A DNA stretch of 5,192 bases, from contig JAKCCY010000170.1 in NCBI GenBank assembly GCA_021838765.1, positions 1 to 5,192 of the forward strand, written 5' to 3'. Positions 1-4,995 of the stretch are shown piece by piece. Each line of letters opens with the position of its first letter. Within the stretch, counting starts at the first letter, position 1. A program made the position numbers and the translations under genes. The notes below the pieces were generated by a model. The model was not told the DNA's origin, did no database searches, and worked only from the letters and a program-made list of their open reading frames with translations. This DNA comes from Nitrospirota bacterium (GTDB lineage Bacteria > Nitrospirota_A > Leptospirillia > Leptospirillales > Leptospirillaceae).

Positions 1-832
1 CATGGACCCATCTGGTCTGCCCGTTTTCCTTCACCGGAATATCCACCACATGTCGGGCTTCATTCAAAAAGTAGACCCTCCCTGTCTGCCCGACCACGTA
101 GATCCGGTGACCATCATTGGCAATCGCGACAGGAGAAATCCGGCAGGAAAAGGCATCGATCGGTTTTAATCCGGGCCTTTTGTCTCCACCGCCGGCGATG
201 ACAGAGATCCTTCCGGACAAAAGGGTCAGGGGTGCCGCTTCGCCCAGGATCCGATTATTCAAGCCTGTCCGCTGGATCATGCGGGTCACATGCCCCCTGA
301 TCGCGCCCGTATTGCCAATGGGCGGAATCACATAAATATGTCGGGGATCCATCGAAATGTTCAAAGCGTCAATCGTTCCGTTGCCATCGGCAATGAAGAC
401 AATATCCTTGTCGACCGCCATTCCCAGCGGAAGGATTCCAAAGTGAAAGGCTTTTCCGGGCCGTATCTCCGGAAGCGGCGCGGAATGCCCGTTGCCGGCG
501 ACCACGACAGCTTGTCCGGGCAGAACCACCTGATTCACCAGATCTTTCCCGCCGGAAACGGGAACCGTCATGTTTTCTCCGGATATATTGAGGAAAACCA
601 CTTCGTGGCGTGTATCGGACAAGAGCAGGTTATTCCCCCAGAAAGACATCGCAACGGATTCGATATCCAGCTGGGAAGCATATTGAGGAGATGAGGACGG
701 GTAGAAAAGATGCTCCCGGGATCCCCCCCAGGACACTTGGGAAAAACACAGGAAAGGGACCGCACCCATCAGAATGGCCAACACAGCACGTCCCGGGAAC
801 TTCCTGACGATCTTCACAAAACCTGTTTTCAC
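1..832 (-). CDS. Exported NHL/beta-propeller-like protein, 3' end outside the window
   Basis: The minus-strand frame is open without a stop from a GTG at 832 to the window edge, giving 277 residues so far. Residues 1-12 are basic (K2, K7, R10, K11), followed by a hydrophobic core at about 15-31 and a plausible signal peptidase I site near 34-37. There is no acceptable lipobox around C29. The mature part contains two clear copies of an NHL-like unit, at about 109-159 and 210-259. Each runs from an A-G-[NG]-G turn through a Pro-containing linker and 'AxD/AND' to an aromatic or aliphatic strand ending in 'LN'. A degenerate blade ending in 'VFLN' lies at 59-82. Such repeats build beta-propellers used for binding; no catalytic residues are evident. 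The GTG start is chosen because GGGAGG lies 8 nt upstream; an in-frame GTG at codon 6 is less well placed. It is probably periplasmic or secreted. Substrate and partners are unknown. Confidence 0.82.
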   Translation of the reverse strand, partial: MKTGFVKIVRKFPGRAVLAILMGAVPFLCFSQVSWGGSREHLFYPSSSPQYASQLDIESVAMSFWGNNLLLSDTRHEVVFLNISGENMTVPVSGGKDLVNQVVLPGQAVVVAGNGHSAPLPEIRPGKAFHFGILPLGMAVDKDIVFIADGNGTIDALNISMDPRHIYVIPPIGNTGAIRGHVTRMIQRTGLNNRILGEAAPLTLLSGRISVIAGGGDKRPGLKPIDAFSCRISPVAIANDGHRIYVVGQTGRVYFLNEARHVVDIPVKENGQTRWVH

Positions 833-840
833 TTTTTTAC

Positions 841-846
841 CCTCCC
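841..846 (-). promoter_or_regulatory. Ribosome binding site setting the GTG start at 832
   Basis: Read on the minus strand this is GGGAGG, 8 nt before the GTG at 832-830. It is the only strong Shine-Dalgarno match near the signal peptide and is what selects this non-ATG start. Confidence 0.7.
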
Positions 847-910
847 GACAGCCGGACACATGACTCAAGAATTCCGTCAAAAGAAATTTCAGACATCCTT
901 CCTCCCCGAT

Positions 911-930
911 GAAAAACAGGAGTCTTCCTG
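911..930 (-). promoter_or_regulatory. Small hairpin plus T-run in the leader of the beta-propeller gene (attenuator-like, weak)
   Basis: On the minus strand CAGGA, a four-base loop AGAC and TCCTG form a 5-bp stem, followed directly by TTTTT. This resembles a very short intrinsic terminator about 80 nt before the GTG start. The stem is short, so it could be chance or an operator-like palindrome instead. Confidence 0.2.
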
Positions 931-946
931 AACATAAACTCTCTCT

Positions 947-976
947 ATCTCAAGCCTTTTTATGGTGAAATGTCAA
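947..976 (-). promoter_or_regulatory. Weak candidate promoter for the beta-propeller gene
   Basis: Minus strand: a perfect TTGACA (976-971), an 18-bp spacer, then TGAGAT (952-947), which matches TATAAT at only three positions. The -35 is convincing but the -10 is not. If real, the leader would be roughly 105-110 nt and would include the hairpin at 911-930. Confidence 0.22.
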
Positions 977-1002
977 TCTCCCCGCAAAATCATTCAGGAA
1001 AA

Positions 1003-1032
1003 TTGGCAAACGATCCCTTCAGGGCTTAGAAT
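1003..1032 (+). promoter_or_regulatory. Sigma70-like promoter for the 1070-1525 gene
   Basis: TTGGCA (1003-1008), an 18-bp spacer, then TAGAAT (1027-1032), five of six matches at each hexamer. Transcription would begin near 1039, leaving a leader of about 30 nt to the ATG at 1070. This position argues against the longer in-frame start at 962. Confidence 0.5.
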
Positions 1033-1054
1033 GACAGGAATGCCTTCACACACC

Positions 1055-1062
1055 GGAAAGGA
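1055..1062 (+). promoter_or_regulatory. Ribosome binding site setting the ATG start at 1070
   Basis: GGAAAGGA with a 7-nt gap to the ATG at 1070. The other in-frame ATGs at 962, 1031 and 1040 have no comparable upstream match. Confidence 0.6.
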
Positions 1063-1069
1063 CACCCTC

Positions 1070-1525
1070 ATGTCGCCACCGCTCAGCAAAAAGCTAAAGA
1101 TTTTATTTCTCTCCGTCGGTCTCATTTTTTTGGGAACAGTTCTGGCACTTGAGTTTCAGGCATCCTCTCCAAAAGGAAAACTTGAAGGGGGGACCCTTCA
1201 AAAGGCCGAGAAAAGCCTGGACACCAGAATGGGCGAGAAAATCCATGCACTCAACATGACACTGAAGGACCAGGACCACCTCCCGAGGGATCTCTTCGTC
1301 TCTCACGAGGTCCGCTATGAAGGACAAGTCTTCCAGGCAACAGTTGACAGTGAATGGGCGACTCTTCCCAAAAGGATCAAGGGACAGATCCTGAAAACAA
1401 TCCTGGAAAACTACAGGAACTCACGACAGCAGCGGATGAAGGAAACCGGTGAACCCACGATCATTTTCCTTGAAGGAGAAAAGAAAGTGGCGGTCCACAC
1501 GGTTCTCGAGGATATCATTCACTGA
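1070..1525 (+). CDS. Small membrane-anchored protein of unknown function
   Basis: I do not recognise this 151-residue protein. The N-terminus has K7, K8 and K10, then a single hydrophobic segment at about 11-27. This could be a signal anchor or an uncleaved signal peptide, because no clear AxA site follows. Residues 28-151 are soluble and charged. They comprise a linker rich in Lys, Gly and Glu (about 33-57), then a small alpha/beta-looking region with strand-like 'VRYEGQVFQATV' (81-92), a helical basic stretch at 100-124 and a terminal strand pair around 129-145. No Cys is present and no catalytic motif is visible. The most likely topology is one membrane span with the C-terminal domain in the periplasm. 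The start is chosen from the ribosome binding site at 1055-1062 and the promoter at 1003-1032; the frame is also open upstream from an ATG at 962. It appears monocistronic and converges on the gene ending at 1547. Confidence 0.75.
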   Translation: MSPPLSKKLKILFLSVGLIFLGTVLALEFQASSPKGKLEGGTLQKAEKSLDTRMGEKIHALNMTLKDQDHLPRDLFVSHEVRYEGQVFQATVDSEWATLPKRIKGQILKTILENYRNSRQQRMKETGEPTIIFLEGEKKVAVHTVLEDIIH

Positions 1526-1546
1526 TTCCGGCGATCGGATGGCTGA

Positions 1547-1984
1547 CTAGACGAGAAAATCCAGATGGACAAAAGGGGTGTCGATAAAGCCCCTTGCCCA
1601 TCTCCGGTAATCCTCCATGATCTGCTCAGGATCAGAAAGTCCCGGGGGATAACCGGTCCGGAACGCCCCCCTGACAACAGTCACTCCGGCTTCGTCTTCA
1701 AAAATAACCGCCCGCACAAGCCTTCCCCTTGGAGAACGCTCCATCTTGAAGCGAACAGACACAATCTTTGAAAATTCTATATGGAGGTGCCAGTCGGAAC
1801 GCTCAATCGTGAGATAGGAATCTCCCAGCTCAAAAGTTTTGGCTTCCCCCGGAAAAAGTTCCGCGACCGCTCCCGGTGAGCGCACCGACAAAAGTGCCTG
1901 TTTCTCCAAAAACAACTCCGAGAGCAGATTTTTGATAAAGGCTCCGGAGAGCCCGACTGAACGATCAACGATCTTTTCATTCAT
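1547..1984 (-). CDS. Uncharacterised 145-aa cytosolic protein, possibly distantly HemS/ChuX-like
   Basis: The protein has no signal peptide or membrane segment, so it is predicted cytosolic. The N-terminal 35 residues look helical. Residues 37-115 look like alternating beta strands, with 'WHLHIEFSKI' (65-74), 'VRFKMERS' (77-84), 'RLVRAVIFEDEAG' (88-100) and 'VTVVRGAFR' (101-109). The C-terminus has a helix 'EDYRRWARGF' (124-133). The order HxH strand, aromatic strand, 'F-D-x-G' turn and a late 'Y..W' helix is reminiscent of one half-domain of HemS/ChuX/HutX heme-handling proteins. That is an inference from pattern memory, and H66 and H68 as ligands are speculative. The ATG at 1984 is preceded by AAAGGA (1996-1991) with a 6-nt gap. 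The gene converges on the membrane-protein gene, 21 bp apart, with no obvious terminator between them. Its upstream region abuts the tRNA-Glu promoter. Confidence 0.78.
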   Translation of the reverse strand: MNEKIVDRSVGLSGAFIKNLLSELFLEKQALLSVRSPGAVAELFPGEAKTFELGDSYLTIERSDWHLHIEFSKIVSVRFKMERSPRGRLVRAVIFEDEAGVTVVRGAFRTGYPPGLSDPEQIMEDYRRWARGFIDTPFVHLDFLV

Positions 1985-2038
1985 GAGATATCCTTTGTTT
2001 TTGAGTCATTCGGATTCAGGTTATCGTGATCGGAAATC

Positions 2039-2055
2039 TCCCCATCACAGGGGGA
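2039..2055. repeat. Short inverted repeat just upstream of the tRNA promoter
   Basis: TCCCC (2039-2043) and GGGGA (2051-2055) are complementary arms separated by 7 nt. The repeat ends at the edge of the tRNA -35 element and lies in the leader of the divergent gene starting at 1984. It could be a protein-binding site or chance. Confidence 0.2.
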
Positions 2056-2084
2056 TTGCCTCATTGGGTATTTCACTCTATAAT
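2056..2084 (+). promoter_or_regulatory. Sigma70-like promoter of tRNA-Glu
   Basis: TTGCCT (2056-2061), an exact 17-bp spacer and a perfect TATAAT (2079-2084). Transcription would start near 2091, about 13 nt before the mature tRNA 5' end, as expected for a short 5' leader removed by RNase P. Confidence 0.65.
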
Positions 2085-2103
2085 GGCCATTCTGTTAACC
2101 GAT

Positions 2104-2179
2104 GGTCCCATCGTCTAGTGGCCCAGGACGCTGGCCTCTCACGCCGGAGACACGGGTTCGAACCCCGTTGGGACCACCA
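2104..2179 (+). tRNA. tRNA-Glu (anticodon CUC), CCA encoded
   Basis: A complete 76-nt cloverleaf can be drawn by eye. The acceptor stem is GGTCCCA with TGGGACC (7 bp). The D arm is GTC/GAC around an 11-nt loop containing GG. The anticodon stem is CTGGC/GCCGG around the loop CTCTCAC, so the anticodon is CTC, reading GAG glutamate codons. The variable region is four bases, and the T arm is ACGGG/CCCGT around TTCGAAC. Discriminator A2176 is followed by encoded CCA at 2177-2179. The body resembles known bacterial tRNA-Glu, including the GTCTAG D-arm start and GGCCCAGGAC. The gene has its own promoter and no other tRNA next to it. No strong terminator follows, so read-through into the HAD gene 95 bp downstream is possible. 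Confidence 0.97.
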
Positions 2180-2273
2180 AGCAGAAAATCACTCAGACAC
2201 TCAGCCCGAGGACGCTCCGGATTCGATCCTATCCAGTTTTAGCCGATGTCCCCCACCTTTCTCATAGTATGGA

Positions 2274-2948
2274 TTGAAGTTGCCGCCACTCCAAACAATA
2301 GACGCTGTCCTTTTTGATCTTGACGGAACGCTTGTCGATTCGTTTGCCCCTATTCTCCTGTCCTTCAACCAGACCCTTTCGGAGCTGAAAACGGACATTG
2401 TCCTGACCCACCAAGCGATGCTTGGACTCGTGGGATGCTCTCTGGAGGATTCCTTCCGTATTCTTCTCCCTGAATCGGATGTCAAAAAAGCTTCAAGGAG
2501 ATTCAGGGAAATCTACACGCCCCTTGCGGAAACTCAGACCAGTCTGATGTCGGGAGCCCGGGACATTCTGGACTTTCTCTCCGAATCTAAAATACCGGCG
2601 GCGGTTGTGACAAACAAAATGGGAGAAGAAGCCAGGATCATTACCCGCTCTCTCGGAATATGCCCTCCGGCGCTGTTCACATTGGGAGAGGGAGACGGAT
2701 TTCCCGAAAAACCCGCCCCCGACATGATTCTGGAGGCTCTTTCCAGAATAGGGGCATCTCGCGAAAACACCCTGTTTGTCGGGGACTCCCCATGGGATCT
2801 CCATGCCGCAAGGGCCGCTTGCGTCCCGGTCTGTCTGATTCCGACAGGGACCCATCCCAAAAAGGAGCTTCTCTCCCTTTCACCCGATTTTCTCTTCGAC
2901 GATCTCAAAACACTTAAGAAGCATCTCGAAAGCAAAAATACCTCCTAG
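2274..2948 (+). CDS. HAD-superfamily hydrolase, phosphoglycolate phosphatase-like
   Basis: This 224-residue protein carries all four HAD motifs in order. Motif I is DLDGT with D15 (nucleophile) and D17, motif II is T113 in 'VVTNK', motif III is K146 in 'EKPAPD', and motif IV is 'GDSPWD' with D171 and D175. A helical C1-type cap occupies about residues 22-95. Length and layout fit the Gph/PGP-like phosphatases, which hydrolyse small phosphate monoesters such as 2-phosphoglycolate with Mg2+. The actual substrate cannot be read from sequence, and nucleotidase or pyrophosphatase (PpaX-like) activity is also possible. It is predicted cytosolic. No ATG is available: an in-frame TAG at 2265 leaves TTG 2274 or TTG 2280 as start. 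GGA at 2271-2273 is better spaced for 2280, so the first two residues are uncertain. The 3' end overlaps the convergent lipoprotein gene by four bases. It may be transcribed by read-through from the tRNA promoter, since no promoter of its own is clear. Confidence 0.93.
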   Translation: MKLPPLQTIDAVLFDLDGTLVDSFAPILLSFNQTLSELKTDIVLTHQAMLGLVGCSLEDSFRILLPESDVKKASRRFREIYTPLAETQTSLMSGARDILDFLSESKIPAAVVTNKMGEEARIITRSLGICPPALFTLGEGDGFPEKPAPDMILEALSRIGASRENTLFVGDSPWDLHAARAACVPVCLIPTGTHPKKELLSLSPDFLFDDLKTLKKHLESKNTS

Positions 2949-3502
2949 TGTCCTCCCAGGCCAGGTGAAGGCATCAGTCCCGGATTGGAATTGAGTCCGG
3001 GCATACCGCCCGTCTGCTGCTCTCTCGTCGGCCAGGTATGCAAATGGTTCGGGTCACCAACATCGATCACAACAAGCCTCAGGAGATGATCTCCATCCGG
3101 AACCGGCCGACGCATGGCCATGACCTTCCCGATGGCGGTCACCCGTTGGCCGGAGGTCAGGGCAAAACTGTTGATTGGCCCATCGAACCGCAATAAGACA
3201 AGACCGGACGGAGACATGGATTTTTCGGGTCTCATGTCATTGTTCAGGGGATACAGATTGACCTCCATGAATCCCCTCTCCCTGGTGTTCCGGATCTCGC
3301 CAATGGTTCCTCCGATCAAGACTGTCTCTCCGGCAATCTCCTTGTAGTCCCGGATAATCGAAGAAGGATCGAGGTCCGTAACAACTCCGGAAAGCTGCTT
3401 TTCAGTAAAGACAGGAGGGTTCAAAAAAGCACATGCTCCCAAGAAAAAATAGAGACCAACCGTGTATAACAGTTTCTCTTTTCGATCAAAACGCCTACAC
3501 AT
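2945..3502 (-). CDS. Slp-family outer-membrane lipoprotein
   Basis: The 185-residue protein starts with a basic n-region (R3, R4, R7, K8, K10), a hydrophobic core at 11-23 and a lipobox L-G-A-C with C24 as the lipidated residue. Position +2 is Ala, not Asp, so outer-membrane sorting is expected. Residues about 60-130 show the Slp (starvation lipoprotein) pattern: 'VLIGGTIGEIRNT' then 'EVNLYPLN', 'LLRFDGPIN' and 'SGQRVTAIGKV'. Slp proteins are induced in stationary phase or stress in enterobacteria; their molecular role is not established. The C-terminal 21 residues (165-185) are an unusual Gly/Pro/Asn/Met tail with three PGL units. The frame extends upstream to 3565, but the ATG at 3502 is preferred. 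AAAAGGAG lies 7 nt upstream of it and the promoter's predicted start falls near 3530, inside the longer version. The gene is divergent from the DUF4912-PspA operon. Confidence 0.9.
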   Translation of the reverse strand: MCRRFDRKEKLLYTVGLYFFLGACAFLNPPVFTEKQLSGVVTDLDPSSIIRDYKEIAGETVLIGGTIGEIRNTRERGFMEVNLYPLNNDMRPEKSMSPSGLVLLRFDGPINSFALTSGQRVTAIGKVMAMRRPVPDGDHLLRLVVIDVGDPNHLHTWPTREQQTGGMPGLNSNPGLMPSPGLGGH

Positions 3503-3509
3503 CAACATT

Positions 3510-3517
3510 CTCCTTTT
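3510..3517 (-). promoter_or_regulatory. Ribosome binding site of the Slp-family gene
   Basis: Minus-strand AAAAGGAG, 7 nt before the ATG at 3502. It decides the start over the upstream in-frame ATGs at 3508 and 3565. It physically overlaps the -35 element of the opposing promoter (3516-3521). Confidence 0.7.
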
Positions 3518-3544
3518 GAACCGGTCCGACAATTCGGGTATAAT
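3516..3544 (+). promoter_or_regulatory. Sigma70-like promoter of the DUF4912-PspA operon
   Basis: TTGAAC (3516-3521), a 17-bp spacer and a perfect TATAAT (3539-3544). Predicted start near 3551, giving a leader of about 68 nt before the ATG at 3619. The -10 shares four base pairs with the opposing Slp promoter. Confidence 0.62.
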
Positions 3545-3565
3545 GGCCTTAAGGTATTCTTTCAA
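3537..3565 (-). promoter_or_regulatory. Sigma70-like promoter of the Slp-family gene
   Basis: Minus strand: TTGAAA (3565-3560), a 17-bp spacer and TATACC (3542-3537), matching consensus at 5/6 and 4/6. Predicted start near 3530, about 28 nt before the ATG at 3502. Its -10 overlaps the opposing TATAAT through a shared TATA core. Confidence 0.5.
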
Positions 3566-3618
3566 AAGGGACTTCCGAAACCCAATCCAACCGAACGACT
3601 CTCAGGAAGGATTCTCCC

Positions 3619-4320
3619 ATGTTTTCGGCAAACTGGCTAAGAAGCTCTTCCTCAAGTGACCATCTCTTGAGGGCTCCCCTTGACTCTTCCCATAAGATCC
3701 CTGAAGGAACAGCCTGGAAAAAGCCTCTTGGCTTCATAAGGGAGGAATCCCGACTGACCCTTTGGCCGGTCGACCCATACCGGATCTTTGCCTCCGTGAG
3801 GATCGCAAACTCCGACCAAAGGTTCAACCACAGGGTGATCACGTCACTCATCATAAGGGTTCTGGATATCACCCACTCTCCCTATGCCTCCGGAGACGAG
3901 TTCGAGGACCAGACCAACCATCAGCACTGGGAAAGTCTTTTCAATACCGCAAGCTACACTTTCGACATTGCCCTCGCCGGAGCAACATCCTGGTATATTC
4001 CTCTTTGGGATTCCGAGCGGATATTCACCGCTTTTCTGGGAGGCTATCCGACGGACGCGCCGGGAACATTTCGATCCATTTTAAAGTCCAATGTGATCAG
4101 GACACCTTCGGGAAAGGTCCATCCTGGTGTCGGCATTTTGCACCACCACTATGGACAGGAACGAAAAGAATCGATTTTCATAGCCTCCGGAGACTCCTTC
4201 CTGAAAGGAGCTTCAGAAGTGGACACTTTTCATCACTTTCCCGGCAGCTCCGAGAGACATCTCGCTTCCGGCCCCCAAAAAAATCTTCCATCCTCTTCAG
4301 AATACAGGAGTCGTGCATGA
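3619..4320 (+). CDS. DUF4912 domain protein, first gene of the PspA operon
   Basis: This 233-residue protein has no signal peptide or membrane segment and is predicted cytosolic. Residues about 45-163 match the DUF4912 pattern as I know it. Visible parts are 'LTLWPVDPYRIFASVRI' (46-62), 'LIIRVLDITH' (77-86), 'FDIALAGATSWYIPLW' (115-130), 'FTAFLGGY' (136-143), then G149-T150-F151 leading into 'LKSNVIRTPSG' (155-165). The family is functionally uncharacterised. The N-terminal 40 residues are Ser-rich and probably flexible. The C-terminal third is variable, with His clusters at 175-177 and 205-206, and looks disordered. The ATG at 3619 has GGAAGGA upstream with a 7-nt gap. The stop overlaps the ATG of pspA (ATGA at 4317-4320), which implies translational coupling and a role linked to PspA. 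The function itself is unknown. Confidence 0.87.
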   Translation: MFSANWLRSSSSSDHLLRAPLDSSHKIPEGTAWKKPLGFIREESRLTLWPVDPYRIFASVRIANSDQRFNHRVITSLIIRVLDITHSPYASGDEFEDQTNHQHWESLFNTASYTFDIALAGATSWYIPLWDSERIFTAFLGGYPTDAPGTFRSILKSNVIRTPSGKVHPGVGILHHHYGQERKESIFIASGDSFLKGASEVDTFHHFPGSSERHLASGPQKNLPSSSEYRSRA

Positions 4321-4994
4321 GCCTTTATGAGCGCTTTCGAACCATTTTTCTGGCCAATGCCAATACCGTGGCAGATCACCTCGAAGATCCTGCTGCCATG
4401 ATGGCCCAACAGATGAGAGCACTGGATGACAAGCTTCAAAAGGCCCAGGGAGAGCTGGTGAAGGCGGTGGCCGAAATCAAGCTTCTCGAACAGAAAATCC
4501 GAGACGATGAATCCCAGGTCGCCCTCTATCAGGAGCGGGCGGAAAAAGCCGTCAAAGCGGGGAATGACGATCTGGCAAAAAGAGCTCTTGTGGAAAAAAG
4601 CCGGCTTTCGGCCGATCTTTCCGAAATGACCAGGCAGCGGGATGAACAGCAAAAAGTGGTCTCCGAAATTGAGGGGGATCTTTCAAAGCTGAGGGACATG
4701 CATGACGAGTTCGCACGAAAACAGTCCATGCTTTCCCTGCGGGAAGAGAGGGCACAGGCCTCCCAGGAGGTCAACAGCATTCGTGCAGAGATCGACCCCG
4801 GCCATCTTGGCTCTGAAATGAAACGGATGACAGACAAGATCGACATGATGGAAGCACAGGCACAGGCAACAAGAGAGATTGCGGATCGACAATCCGGAGC
4901 CGACCTGGACACCGCCTTCCGGGAACTGGACAAAAAGTCCCCGGATATCGACTCAGAGCTTTCCAATCTCAAGAAAACCCTTGGTGCCCCCTGA
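4317..4994 (+). CDS. pspA: PspA/IM30 (Vipp1) family protein
   Basis: The protein is 225 residues, close to the 222 of E. coli PspA. It begins with an amphipathic helix 'MSLYERFRTIFLANAN' (1-16) followed by the family-typical E-D-P at 23-25 and a 'MMAQQMRAL' helix (28-36). From about 28 to 190 it is almost continuous heptad-like coiled coil rich in Glu, Lys, Gln and Arg. A helix break at 'DPGHLG' (160-165) precedes the conserved 'RMTDKIDMMEAQAQA' (170-184). PspA/IM30 proteins polymerise into ESCRT-III-like rods and rings on the cytoplasmic face of the inner membrane and preserve membrane integrity under stress. The C-terminal region (about 190-225) is acidic and lysine-rich, without the long Vipp1 extension helix. 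The ATG overlaps the DUF4912 stop, and the same frame stays open well upstream, but the family N-terminus fixes the start at 4317. No PspF-type sigma54 promoter is seen, so expression probably comes from the promoter at 3516-3544. Confidence 0.93.
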   Translation: MSLYERFRTIFLANANTVADHLEDPAAMMAQQMRALDDKLQKAQGELVKAVAEIKLLEQKIRDDESQVALYQERAEKAVKAGNDDLAKRALVEKSRLSADLSEMTRQRDEQQKVVSEIEGDLSKLRDMHDEFARKQSMLSLREERAQASQEVNSIRAEIDPGHLGSEMKRMTDKIDMMEAQAQATREIADRQSGADLDTAFRELDKKSPDIDSELSNLKKTLGAP

Positions 4995-4995
4995 T

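Larger units (their letters stand above)
833..1069. other. Divergent intergenic region
   Basis: This 237-bp gap between two divergent genes holds the plus-strand promoter (1003-1032), the weak minus-strand promoter and hairpin, and both ribosome binding sites. No additional gene was found. The short ORFs crossing it lack ribosome binding sites and protein-like composition. Confidence 0.6.

Noticed and set aside
290..931. Several plus-strand open frames of 65-134 codons opposite the beta-propeller gene.
   Set aside because: The minus-strand frame is continuous, has a signal peptide and repeat pattern, and explains the region; the plus-strand frames are shadows.
962..1069. Longer N-terminus for the membrane protein starting at the ATG at 962.
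   Set aside because: There is no ribosome binding site at 962, the extra 36 residues are not protein-like, and the good promoter (1003-1032) and ribosome binding site (1055-1062) lie inside that extension.
1526..1546. Bidirectional terminator between the convergent genes ending at 1525 and 1547.
   Set aside because: Only short imperfect complementarity is present in 21 bp and there is no T-tract on either strand.
2104..2179. tRNA-Glu as an integration site for a mobile element.
   Set aside because: No integrase gene and no repeated copy of the tRNA 3' end was found in the window; the flanking genes look like ordinary chromosome.
2215..2245. GGAT-TCG-ATCC as a terminator of the tRNA.
   Set aside because: The stem is only 4 bp with a three-base loop and no T-run follows.
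1839..2267. A plus-strand open frame of 142 codons spanning the tRNA gene.
   Set aside because: It runs antisense to the 1547-1984 gene and through a complete tRNA-Glu; the composition is not protein-like.
3503..3565. Longer Slp protein starting at the minus-strand ATG at 3565.
   Set aside because: It would place 21 extra residues ahead of the lipoprotein signal peptide and start upstream of the predicted transcription start. AAAAGGAG fits the ATG at 3502.
3762..4316. The pspA frame stays open for 555 nt upstream of its ATG, through the DUF4912 gene, suggesting a 410-residue fusion or an overprinted gene.
   Set aside because: The translated extension is rich in Arg, Ser and His and looks like an out-of-frame reading of DUF4912. 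The PspA N-terminal helix starts exactly at 4317, and the ATGA overlap explains the arrangement.
4233..4972. Minus-strand open frames opposite pspA, one rich in Ser/Arg and one Phe/Leu/His-rich.
   Set aside because: They are complements of the highly biased coiled-coil codons of pspA and have no ribosome binding site or known family pattern.
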